Source: an uncultured Clostridium sp.
Lineage (GTDB): Bacteria; Bacillota; Clostridia; Lachnospirales; Lachnospiraceae
Length of the DNA stretch: 25,537 nt
Direction: 5' to 3'
Assembly (NCBI GenBank): GCA_900549235.1
Contig: URNT01000044.1
Coordinates: 1-25,537 of the forward strand
The stretch's first letter is position 1. Every line of letters begins with the position of its first letter. Both the position numbers and the translations under genes were made by a program. Positions 1 through 6,461 of the stretch are shown one piece after another. The notes beneath the pieces are model-generated. The model was not told where the DNA came from and made no database searches. It was given only the letters and a program-made list of their open reading frames with translations.

Positions 1-5
1 CAAGA

Positions 6-52
6 GCCCCTTATAGGGGCAGAGCAAGCCACCGGCTAAGCCGGTGGTCTTG
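6..52. other. Two adjacent stem-loops at the left edge (possible mobile-element end or terminator)
   Basis: Positions 6-20 form a perfect 5-bp hairpin (GCCCC / GGGGC around TTATA). Positions 25-52 form a 12-bp stem (CAAGCCACCGGC against GCCGGTGG-T-CTTG) with loop TAA and one bulged base. No T-run follows, so neither is a classic terminator for + strand transcription. Two compact hairpins just before an apparently unrelated promoter resemble the right end of an IS200/IS605 (TnpB) element, where the guide-RNA scaffold sits. That identity is inference because the element body would lie outside the window. Confidence 0.4.
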
Positions 53-96
53 ACTTGTTTGCCAATATATACCAGATACCGTAGAGGCCCCCTGCA

Positions 97-125
97 TTGT
101 ACAGACTGTGTAATTCCTGTATGAT
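97..125 (+). promoter_or_regulatory. Sigma-A-type promoter of the PRD regulator / PTS operon
   Basis: A -35 box TTGTAC at 97-102 and a -10 box TATGAT at 120-125 are separated by exactly 17 bases. Transcription would start near 132 and leave a leader of about 145 bases before the preferred start codon at 277. No other good promoter is visible within the operon. Confidence 0.55.
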
Positions 126-151
126 AGTCACAACCGAAAATGGATCATGAG

Positions 152-197
152 AAATGTGTCAAAAAAGCAGAAACATTTTGATAAAATGTGTCAAAAA
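152..197 (+). repeat. 14-bp direct repeat flanking a palindrome in the operon leader
   Basis: The sequence AAATGTGTCAAAAA occurs identically at 152-165 and 184-197, 32 bases apart (about three helical turns). A 17-base palindrome, ACATTTT-GAT-AAAATGT, covers 173-189 and overlaps the second copy. The arrangement lies downstream of the likely transcription start and upstream of the PRD regulator. It could be an operator or an RNA structure used by the regulator on its own operon. The function is inferred; the repeats are directly visible. Confidence 0.6.
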
Positions 198-276
198 GAT
201 GAACGGAGGAAGAATGGCAGACTGTTATAATGTGTATATAGAACAAAGGATTCATGGGAGAAAGGAGACGATACAA

Positions 277-2304
277 GTGACCAGCAGACAGATGGATATC
301 TTATATTATCTTCATGAGCAGGCAGGATTTGTAACCGTTTCGGAAATCTCCGGTGTAATGCAGGTGTCTGTAAAAACAATACGCAATGAATTGATTGTGA
401 TACAGGAGGCGGTAGAACAGGAAAATTTAGGCAGGTTAGAGAAAAAGCCTCATGAAGGAGTACGGCTTTTGGTAGGAGATGAGGACTGGGAAAAACTGAA
501 AAGGCTGTTTAGTGAAAAAAATCCGGTTGCAGATCAGCTGGATATTAAAAGTCAGATCTTATATCTTCTTTTGACAAGAGGGCATCTGGGATTTGGAGAA
601 ATACAAAAAGAACTGTATATTGGCCGTTCGTCAGCAGAGCGTCTGATTCCCGAACTGCAGGAATGGTTTGAAGGCTTTGGAATCCAGTTTGAAAAAAAGA
701 GAGGAAAAGGCTTCTGGATTGGATATGAAGAATATCAGTGGCGTATGGCTATGTGGAAACTGTTTCTGCTGATGAAGAACAGGAGCAGAAAGGAGTTGTT
801 TCACAGAGGGCAGGGAACGGGGCAGCCAGGAGAATATATCCTAATTGAAGAGTTCCTTAAGGGCTTTGACACCAACGGAGTCAACCGGGAAATTTATTCC
901 CTGGAAGAGTATTACGGCTTTTCTTTTGCATATGAGGCCCATATACAGATGTTTTTTCTGTTGTCATTATGCATTGTCAGATCCAGAAAAAAACAGTTTG
1001 TAGCAATGCCGCAGCCCAGCCGGTGCAAAGTAGATGGCCGTTTTTCCTGCCGAATCAAAAAACGCCTAATCCAGGCATTAGAACGTGGATATCAGATCAA
1101 GCTCCCTCCCTGCGAGCAGGCATTTATTGAGTTTGTCATCGATATTTCAGATATACAGAAGTTCAGGAGTATGGACCAGATGCTGGAATGTGAGGCAGAT
1201 CATATGGAGCTTTGCTACTTTACCATTCGTTTCATTTCCCTGATGAGTGATATTGTAAATGTAAATCTGAGATCAGATCTGCTCTTTTCCGAATGTTTGT
1301 TTCTTCAGCTGCGTTCTATGATTGCCAGACTAAGATATAACGTTAGGACGGTAAATCCGCTTTTAAAACAGGTAAAGCAGAAATATCCCAATATATTTGC
1401 CGCGATCTATGCTGCCGGAGTTTATTTTGAGAAGGAATTGAACCTTGAACTTAATGAGCATGAGATGTGCAGCCTGGCTCTGCTTTTAGGCGGTGCCATT
1501 GAACGGAGTCAGGCTGCTGTGACAGCCTGTGTGGTCTGTGATTATGGAATTGGTATATCGCAGCTTTTACGGGAGCAGTTAGAACGGATGATCAGTGATA
1601 TCAGAATCGTAGAAGTGCTTTCTGTCAGGGATCTGAAAAAGGTCAGCCGTATTTCCTGTGATCTGATTATTACAACCGTACAGATCAAAAGCCCATATTT
1701 TGGCAGGGAAGTGGTAGTGGTCGATCATCTTATGACTCAGTATGACATCAAAAATGTAGAAAATAAGATGAAACAGGTCAGGCGGAGAAAGCTGAGGACA
1801 AAACAGCCCTGCGGTCAGTTACGGATACAAAAAAATCTGTTTTATGAAGAATTTATTCATCTTCATATGGAAGCAGAAGGCAAGGAGCAGTTGATACGTT
1901 TTCTCTGCAAACAGCTTTCAGATGCGGGATATGTAACAGAAGAATTTGAGAAATCTGTACTGGAGCATGAGATTACAGCTCCTACTGCTCTGGGGAAAGG
2001 GGTGGCAATTCCTCATGGATACGCAAAATATGTGATACGCCCTACGGTAGCAGTGGCAGTTTTGCAAAAGCCGATCTGGTGGCAGGAGGATGGGGAGGCA
2101 GATGTGATTTTTCTGCTGGCATTTAATCTGGATGAGGCTGCTGGGATGAAGGAGGAGACAATTAAATTTTATAGTGTATTTCTGGATCTTATAGACTGTC
2201 AGGAGGAGGTAGATATGATCCGGGTTATGGATCAAGGCAGAGAACTGGCCCGACTTATGAACCAGAGGATTAGAGAGGCAGTCAATCATGAGGACAGATC
2301 TTGA
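277..2304 (+). CDS. PRD-containing transcriptional regulator of a PTS operon (BglG/MtlR-like activator)
   Basis: Multidomain sugar-operon regulator controlled by PTS phosphorylation. From this start there are two winged-helix segments (about residues 1-55 and 95-150). Two PTS regulation domains follow (roughly 165-400, the second with NEHEMCSLALL). Next is an EIIB-like domain opening with CVVCDYGIGIS near residue 413. The C-terminal EIIA type-2 domain carries the phosphorylatable His in AIPHGYAK near residue 580. There is no AAA+ domain, so it is not of the sigma-54-dependent LevR type. The frame is open from 154, but I chose GTG at 277. It has a very strong Shine-Dalgarno site (AGAAAGGAG, 9 bases away) and begins right at the first helix-turn-helix. 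ATG 214 with GGAGG only 4 bases away is the alternative. The gene leads the PTS operon; EIIA follows after 24 bases. It probably activates that operon when its sugar is present. Confidence 0.88.
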   Translation: MTSRQMDILYYLHEQAGFVTVSEISGVMQVSVKTIRNELIVIQEAVEQENLGRLEKKPHEGVRLLVGDEDWEKLKRLFSEKNPVADQLDIKSQILYLLLTRGHLGFGEIQKELYIGRSSAERLIPELQEWFEGFGIQFEKKRGKGFWIGYEEYQWRMAMWKLFLLMKNRSRKELFHRGQGTGQPGEYILIEEFLKGFDTNGVNREIYSLEEYYGFSFAYEAHIQMFFLLSLCIVRSRKKQFVAMPQPSRCKVDGRFSCRIKKRLIQALERGYQIKLPPCEQAFIEFVIDISDIQKFRSMDQMLECEADHMELCYFTIRFISLMSDIVNVNLRSDLLFSECLFLQLRSMIARLRYNVRTVNPLLKQVKQKYPNIFAAIYAAGVYFEKELNLELNEHEMCSLALLLGGAIERSQAAVTACVVCDYGIGISQLLREQLERMISDIRIVEVLSVRDLKKVSRISCDLIITTVQIKSPYFGREVVVVDHLMTQYDIKNVENKMKQVRRRKLRTKQPCGQLRIQKNLFYEEFIHLHMEAEGKEQLIRFLCKQLSDAGYVTEEFEKSVLEHEITAPTALGKGVAIPHGYAKYVIRPTVAVAVLQKPIWWQEDGEADVIFLLAFNLDEAAGMKEETIKFYSVFLDLIDCQEEVDMIRVMDQGRELARLMNQRIREAVNHEDRS

Positions 2305-2328
2305 TACAATTTTGAGGAGGTAATGTCT

Positions 2329-2787
2329 ATGACCATAGAAAATGTGATTAATCGGTCGTGTATCAATCTGCATATGAAAAGCAGAAATAAAAAAGAGGTC
2401 ATTGAGGAAATGGCTGATATGTTTGAAAATGCCGGTGTGCTGGCTTCAAGAAAGCAGTTTATCTGTGCCGTATATGAGAGAGAAAGTGAGGGGCCCACAG
2501 GGATTGGAAATCAGGTGGCAATTCCTCATGGGAAATCAGACGCAGTACTGAAAACGGCAATGGCTGTTGGGAGAGTAGATCAGGGAGTTGAGTGGGAAAC
2601 ACTGGGAGAAGGAGATACAAGGGCATTTGTTATGTTTGCCGTTAATAACGAGGATCGTTCAGAATTGGTTTCGCTGTTATCTCAGGTGGCGGTTGCGCTT
2701 TGTGATGACGATGTAATAGAAACATTATTAACAACGGAGAGCGAGGAGGAGATTTTTACTCTGTTTGACAGGAAGGAGGAAATGTAA
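2329..2787 (+). CDS. PTS fructose-family EIIA component
   Basis: Cytoplasmic phosphocarrier that takes phosphate from HPr and passes it to the EIIB encoded next. It is a single PTS EIIA type-2 domain of 152 residues, with the active-site His67 in VAIPHGKS. An ATG at 2323 lies only 2 bases after GAGGAGG. The in-frame ATG at 2329 lies 8 bases after it and is preferred. The stop codon directly abuts the EIIB start, so the two are probably translationally coupled. EIIA, EIIB and EIIC are separate polypeptides here, whereas many fructose systems fuse them. The family is clear; the sugar cannot be read from this subunit. Confidence 0.9.
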   Translation: MTIENVINRSCINLHMKSRNKKEVIEEMADMFENAGVLASRKQFICAVYERESEGPTGIGNQVAIPHGKSDAVLKTAMAVGRVDQGVEWETLGEGDTRAFVMFAVNNEDRSELVSLLSQVAVALCDDDVIETLLTTESEEEIFTLFDRKEEM

Positions 2788-3105
2788 ATGAAAATAGTCG
2801 GAATCGCGGCTTGTACGGCAGGAATTGCCCACACCTATATGGCAAGGGAGAAGCTGATTAAGGGAGCAAAGACCAGGGGACATGAGTGCAGGGTGGAAAC
2901 CCAGGGGACTATCGGTACTGAGTACAGACTGACGGAACAGGAGATTGCAGAAGCGGATGTAGTGATCCTTGCAGTGGATGTAAAGATATCCGGCGAAGAA
3001 CGGTTTAAGGGGAAACCGGTGATACGGGTCGGAACAGCTGCTGTTATAAAAAATGCCATTGGCTTTATTGAGAAGGTAGAAAAGGCATTAGAGAATAAGA
3101 AATAA
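2788..3105 (+). CDS. PTS fructose-family EIIB component
   Basis: Cytoplasmic EIIB subunit of 105 residues that phosphorylates the incoming sugar. The phosphocysteine loop is near the N terminus, with Cys9 in ACTAGIAHTYMA; many family members read ACPTGIAHTFMA, so the Pro-Thr pair is changed to Thr-Ala. The length is normal for a free EIIB of the fructose family. It starts directly after the EIIA stop, and its Shine-Dalgarno (AGGAGG) lies inside the EIIA end. The substituted loop may reflect a substrate other than fructose, but that is only a suggestion. Confidence 0.9.
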   Translation: MKIVGIAACTAGIAHTYMAREKLIKGAKTRGHECRVETQGTIGTEYRLTEQEIAEADVVILAVDVKISGEERFKGKPVIRVGTAAVIKNAIGFIEKVEKALENKK

Positions 3106-3119
3106 GGAGAGGGAATGAT

Positions 3120-4217
3120 ATGAAGGAACGCGGTGTTATTGCAGTGATAAAAAAGCATGTACTTACAGCAATTGGCTATATGATCCCCCTGGTGGTGGCG
3201 GCCGGACTTTGTATGGCTTTGGGGCAGTTTATTGATGGGGATGTGAGAAATTCTACATCGGGGATTGGATATTATCTTTATAAAGCAGGCAGTTTTGGAA
3301 TGTCGGCAGTTGTGCCGGTGATTACGGCAGGCGTGGCTTATTCCATAGCAGATCGTCCGGGCATCGCTCCCGGTCTGATCCTGGGCTTTATCTGTACAGA
3401 GATTAAGGCAGGATTTATAGGAGGCATTGTTGCTGGTTTTCTGGTGGGGTATCTGGTACTGGCAGTAAAGAAATATGTAAAGCTGCCAAATGCAATGCAG
3501 GGGCTTATGCCGGTTATGGTGATCCCCGTACTTGTAACAGCGGTTGCGTCTGTACTTATGTTCACGGTTGTGGGACAGCCCTTTGCATGGCTTCAAGTAA
3601 CCTTGACAGAGGCAATATCCAGTCTGCAGAGCGGATCCAAATTTGTGTTTGGAGCTGTTCTGGGAGGAATGGCCTGCTTCGATTTTGGAGGGCCTGTCAA
3701 TAAAACCATGTCTACCTTTGTAAATGGCCTGATGATCGACGGGGTTATAGAGCCGGAAGCGGTAAAATTTGTGGGATCTATGATTCCGCCTTTTGGAATT
3801 GCAATCTCCTGTCTGCTGACAAGAAACAAATACACAAGAGCGGAGAAGGAAGCATTAAAAGCAGCTGTTCCAATGGGCTTTTGTATGATTACCGAGGGTG
3901 TGATCCCCATCGCGGCACGAGATCTGATCCGTGTGGTATTTGCCTGCGTATGCGGTTCTGCTGTAGCAGGAGGCTTATCTATGATATGGGGGTGCGGATC
4001 CCCTGTGCCTCATGGAGGTATGCTTTCGGTTCCTTTGTTTACCAATCCGATGAAATTCTGTCTTGCTCTTGCTATTGGAAGTGTAATAACAGGTGTGATT
4101 CTTTCGTTGCTGAAAAAGCCGGTTACGGAGGAGGACGAGAGCTTTGAAGATTTAGGAAATACCATGGATGCAGCTGAAAATAATGATAGTGGTGATATTA
4201 AAATAGAGACATTCTGA
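3120..4217 (+). CDS. PTS fructose-family EIIC membrane permease
   Basis: Integral membrane channel of 365 residues that binds and moves the sugar during phosphorylation. Several long hydrophobic segments are visible. Fructose-family EIIC motifs include ADRPGIAPGL, GFIGGIVAGFLVGY, ACFDFGGPVNK and ITEGVIPIAARD, followed by SPVPHGG. The typical Pro after the final Asp of the ITEG motif is replaced (ARDLIR). The C-terminal 30 residues are acidic and probably cytoplasmic. A good site, AAGGAGAGGG, precedes ATG 3120, 14 bases after EIIB. Proteins of this family usually yield ketose 1-phosphates. The exact substrate is unknown. Confidence 0.9.
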   Translation: MKERGVIAVIKKHVLTAIGYMIPLVVAAGLCMALGQFIDGDVRNSTSGIGYYLYKAGSFGMSAVVPVITAGVAYSIADRPGIAPGLILGFICTEIKAGFIGGIVAGFLVGYLVLAVKKYVKLPNAMQGLMPVMVIPVLVTAVASVLMFTVVGQPFAWLQVTLTEAISSLQSGSKFVFGAVLGGMACFDFGGPVNKTMSTFVNGLMIDGVIEPEAVKFVGSMIPPFGIAISCLLTRNKYTRAEKEALKAAVPMGFCMITEGVIPIAARDLIRVVFACVCGSAVAGGLSMIWGCGSPVPHGGMLSVPLFTNPMKFCLALAIGSVITGVILSLLKKPVTEEDESFEDLGNTMDAAENNDSGDIKIETF

Positions 4218-4237
4218 TAAAGAGGGAGGAAAACAAT

Positions 4238-5107
4238 ATGCTGGTTAATATGAAAGAGATGCTTAAGATTGCAGACCAGAATCATTTTGCTGTAGGTGCT
4301 TTTAATGCTACGGAAAGTTCATTGTTTCGTTCTGTAGTAGAAGAGGCGGAGGCACAGGACGCACCGGCCATTGTGCAGGTGGCGCCGGGGGAGTTTGATT
4401 TTGCCACTAGGGAATTTTATACCTATGTGAGGGAACGCCTGTCAGGCAGCAGGGTGCCTTTTGTACTCCATCTGGATCATGGAAAAAGTATAGAGCAGTG
4501 TATGAAAGCTATTCAGGCTGGTTTTACCTCGGTTATGCTGGATGGATCAGAGCTGTCTTATGAGGAAAATGTCCGGCTTACAAAGGAAATGGCAGATTTG
4601 GCCCATATGGTAGGTGTATCGGTAGAAGGAGAAGTTGGAACGATAGGAGTTATGAGTAATTCAGAGGAAGGCGGAGTAGAGCATGTAACGTATACAAATC
4701 CGGAGGATGTGGTAGATTTTGTGACAAAAACCGGAGTGGACTGCCTGGCTGTCGCCATTGGAACCGCTCATGGTATTTATCCCAAGGGATTTGTTCCTAA
4801 GCTTCAATTAGAGTTGCTGGAAGAAATAAAGAAGACTTCTCCTGTACCTCTTGTACTTCACGGTGGCAGTAATAATCCAGATGAAGAAATCAGAAGAGCA
4901 TGTCAGATTGGGATACGAAAGGTAAATATTTCCAGTGATTTTAAATATGCATTTTTCAAAAAGGTAAATCAGGTGATAGAGGAGACAGGTGGATTTATTC
5001 CAGCTAAGGTCTTTACTCCTGGAATCTGTGAAGCCAGAAACGTGATCCGTGAAAAGATGGAGTTGTTCGGCTCCGTAGGAAAAGCTAGATTGTATCGAGA
5101 GGTATGA
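4238..5107 (+). CDS. Class II ketose-bisphosphate-type aldolase (Fba/GatY/KbaY family)
   Basis: Zinc-dependent aldolase of 289 residues that splits a ketose phosphate to DHAP and an aldehyde. The family signature is intact: LHLDHG carries the catalytic Asp80 and zinc ligand His81, VEGEVG holds Glu130/Glu132, GTAHG holds zinc ligand His178 and LHGGS holds His208. KVNISSD near residue 230 replaces the usual KVN-I-D/N-TD, and Lys-Gly-Phe follows the GTAHG-IYP stretch. The gene sits 20 bases after EIIC with site GAGGGAGGA. No phosphofructokinase accompanies it, so it may act directly on a ketose 1-phosphate or on an unusual bisphosphate. Substrate assignment to fructose or tagatose bisphosphate would be premature. 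Confidence 0.9.
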   Translation: MLVNMKEMLKIADQNHFAVGAFNATESSLFRSVVEEAEAQDAPAIVQVAPGEFDFATREFYTYVRERLSGSRVPFVLHLDHGKSIEQCMKAIQAGFTSVMLDGSELSYEENVRLTKEMADLAHMVGVSVEGEVGTIGVMSNSEEGGVEHVTYTNPEDVVDFVTKTGVDCLAVAIGTAHGIYPKGFVPKLQLELLEEIKKTSPVPLVLHGGSNNPDEEIRRACQIGIRKVNISSDFKYAFFKKVNQVIEETGGFIPAKVFTPGICEARNVIREKMELFGSVGKARLYREV

Positions 5108-5108
5108 A

Positions 5109-6299
5109 ATGATTAATTTTGAATTTTCAAATACAACAGAAATTATTTTTGGGAAAGATACCCAGAAGCAGGTGGGAGAAAAAGTAAGAAAATATAGTGA
5201 CTGTAAAAAACTGTTGCTGGTATATGGCTCTGACCGGATAAAGAGAAATGGTTTATTTGATGCTGTATGTGGATCTTTGAAGGAGCAGGGAATTGATATA
5301 GTGGAGCTTGGAGGAGTAAAGCCAAATCCGAGGCTGGGACTTGTGAGACAGGGGATTGACATCTGCCGAAAGGAACAGATCACTTTTGTATTGGCTGTAG
5401 GCGGAGGCAGTGTGATTGATACGGCAAAGGCAATCGGAGTAGGAGTGCCTTATGACGGGGATGTGTGGGATTTCTTTTTGGGAAAGAAAACTCCAGAAAG
5501 AACCTTAAAGACAGCAACGGTCTGCACCATACCGGCAGCCGGCAGTGAATCCAGCCTTAGTGCTGTTATTACAAATGAGGATGGATGGTATAAAAAGAGC
5601 ATTAACCTGGATCTGATTCGGCCTGTATTTTCTGTTATTAACCCGGAGCTTACATTTTCACTTCCGGCATATCAGATTGGATGTGGTGTGGTAGATATGA
5701 TGACCCATATTATGGAGCGTTATTTTACGAATACAACACATGTGGATCTTACGGACCGGCTGTGTGAAGCGGCTCTGAGGAGTATAATCGCAAATGGCGT
5801 CAAGACACTTATGGAGCCAGAGAATTATGACGCAAGGGCAGAAATTGTATGGGCAGGTACTCTGGCTCATAATGGCCTTTTGAATACAGGACGGGTTCAG
5901 GACTGGGCCTCTCACAGGATTGCTCTGGAAATGAGTGGTAAATATGACATTGCCCATGGTGCCAGCTTATCCATCGTATATCCGGCCTGGATGGAATATG
6001 TATACAGCCATGATAAAAAGCGCTTTATGCAGTTTGCTGTCAGGATCTGGGATGTAGATCTGGCGTATGGAGAGGAGGATGCCATTTGTCTGGAGGGAAT
6101 CCGGAGAATGAGAGCATTTTTCCGGCAGCTTGGTATGCCTCTTACTTTTGAGGAAGCAGGGCTTCCCACAGATGCCTTTGAAGAAATGGCGGATAAGGCT
6201 ACATATGGAGATACCATTCCGGTAGGTAACTTTGTGAAAATAGGAAAGGCAGAGATGAGAGATATATACCGGCTCTGCACAAAAAGCCAGTCATACTGA
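5109..6299 (+). CDS. Iron-containing alcohol dehydrogenase (BdhA/YqhD-like)
   Basis: Group III metal-dependent alcohol dehydrogenase of 396 residues. The nucleotide-binding GGGSVIDTAKAI is at 98-109. The metal ligands are all present: Asp196 and His200 in DMMTHIMERYF, His269 in DWASHRIALE and His283 in DIAHGAS. The overall pattern matches butanol-dehydrogenase/YqhD relatives that reduce aldehydes with NAD(P)H. Its ATG lies one base after the aldolase stop, which implies tight coupling. The likely role is to reduce the aldehyde released by the aldolase (for example glyceraldehyde or lactaldehyde). That role is inferred from context. It is the last gene of the operon. Confidence 0.9.
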   Translation: MINFEFSNTTEIIFGKDTQKQVGEKVRKYSDCKKLLLVYGSDRIKRNGLFDAVCGSLKEQGIDIVELGGVKPNPRLGLVRQGIDICRKEQITFVLAVGGGSVIDTAKAIGVGVPYDGDVWDFFLGKKTPERTLKTATVCTIPAAGSESSLSAVITNEDGWYKKSINLDLIRPVFSVINPELTFSLPAYQIGCGVVDMMTHIMERYFTNTTHVDLTDRLCEAALRSIIANGVKTLMEPENYDARAEIVWAGTLAHNGLLNTGRVQDWASHRIALEMSGKYDIAHGASLSIVYPAWMEYVYSHDKKRFMQFAVRIWDVDLAYGEEDAICLEGIRRMRAFFRQLGMPLTFEEAGLPTDAFEEMADKATYGDTIPVGNFVKIGKAEMRDIYRLCTKSQSY

Positions 6300-6337
6300 G
6301 AATGTTGTTGTTAAGAGCGAAAGACGAAATCCCTACA

Positions 6338-6366
6338 TTGACAGCCAGCTAAATATCTGTTATAGT
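6338..6366 (+). promoter_or_regulatory. Sigma-A promoter of the DEAD-box helicase gene
   Basis: Consensus -35 TTGACA at 6338-6343 and -10 TATAGT at 6361-6366 are spaced by 17 bases. Predicted transcription start is near 6373, about 90 bases upstream of the start codon and only about 10 bases before a strong hairpin. Confidence 0.75.
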
Positions 6367-6382
6367 TAATACCTGTACGAAG

Positions 6383-6427
6383 CGAGAGGATGGAGGGCCC
6401 GAGACGTGCCTGCAATCCTCTCGTTTT
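6383..6427 (+). terminator. Terminator-like hairpin in the helicase leader
   Basis: CGAGAGGAT (6383-6391) pairs perfectly with ATCCTCTCG (6415-6423), followed by TTTTCTGTGTT. It may end transcription coming from the PTS operon, which has no other visible terminator. Because it lies just downstream of the helicase promoter, it could also act as an attenuator. Confidence 0.65.
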
Positions 6428-6461
6428 CTGTGTTAACGAAGAAAGGATATATGATTTATTT

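Noticed and set aside
154..276. N-terminal extension of the PRD regulator (start at 154 or 214)
   Set aside because: The 154 start falls in the leader direct repeat and has no ribosome site. ATG 214 has GGAGG only 4 bases away. GTG 277 has a nine-base match to the anti-Shine-Dalgarno and meets the first helix-turn-helix. ATG 214 cannot be fully excluded.
2835..3596. Long minus-strand frame opposite EIIB/EIIC
   Set aside because: Low-complexity, His/Cys/Asn-rich translation opposite clear PTS genes; a shadow frame. The same applies to long antisense frames over grpE, dnaK, dnaJ and pheT.
6390..6461. Upstream start of the helicase at 6390
   Set aside because: It lies within the hairpin, has no ribosome site and adds residues unlike any DEAD-box N terminus.
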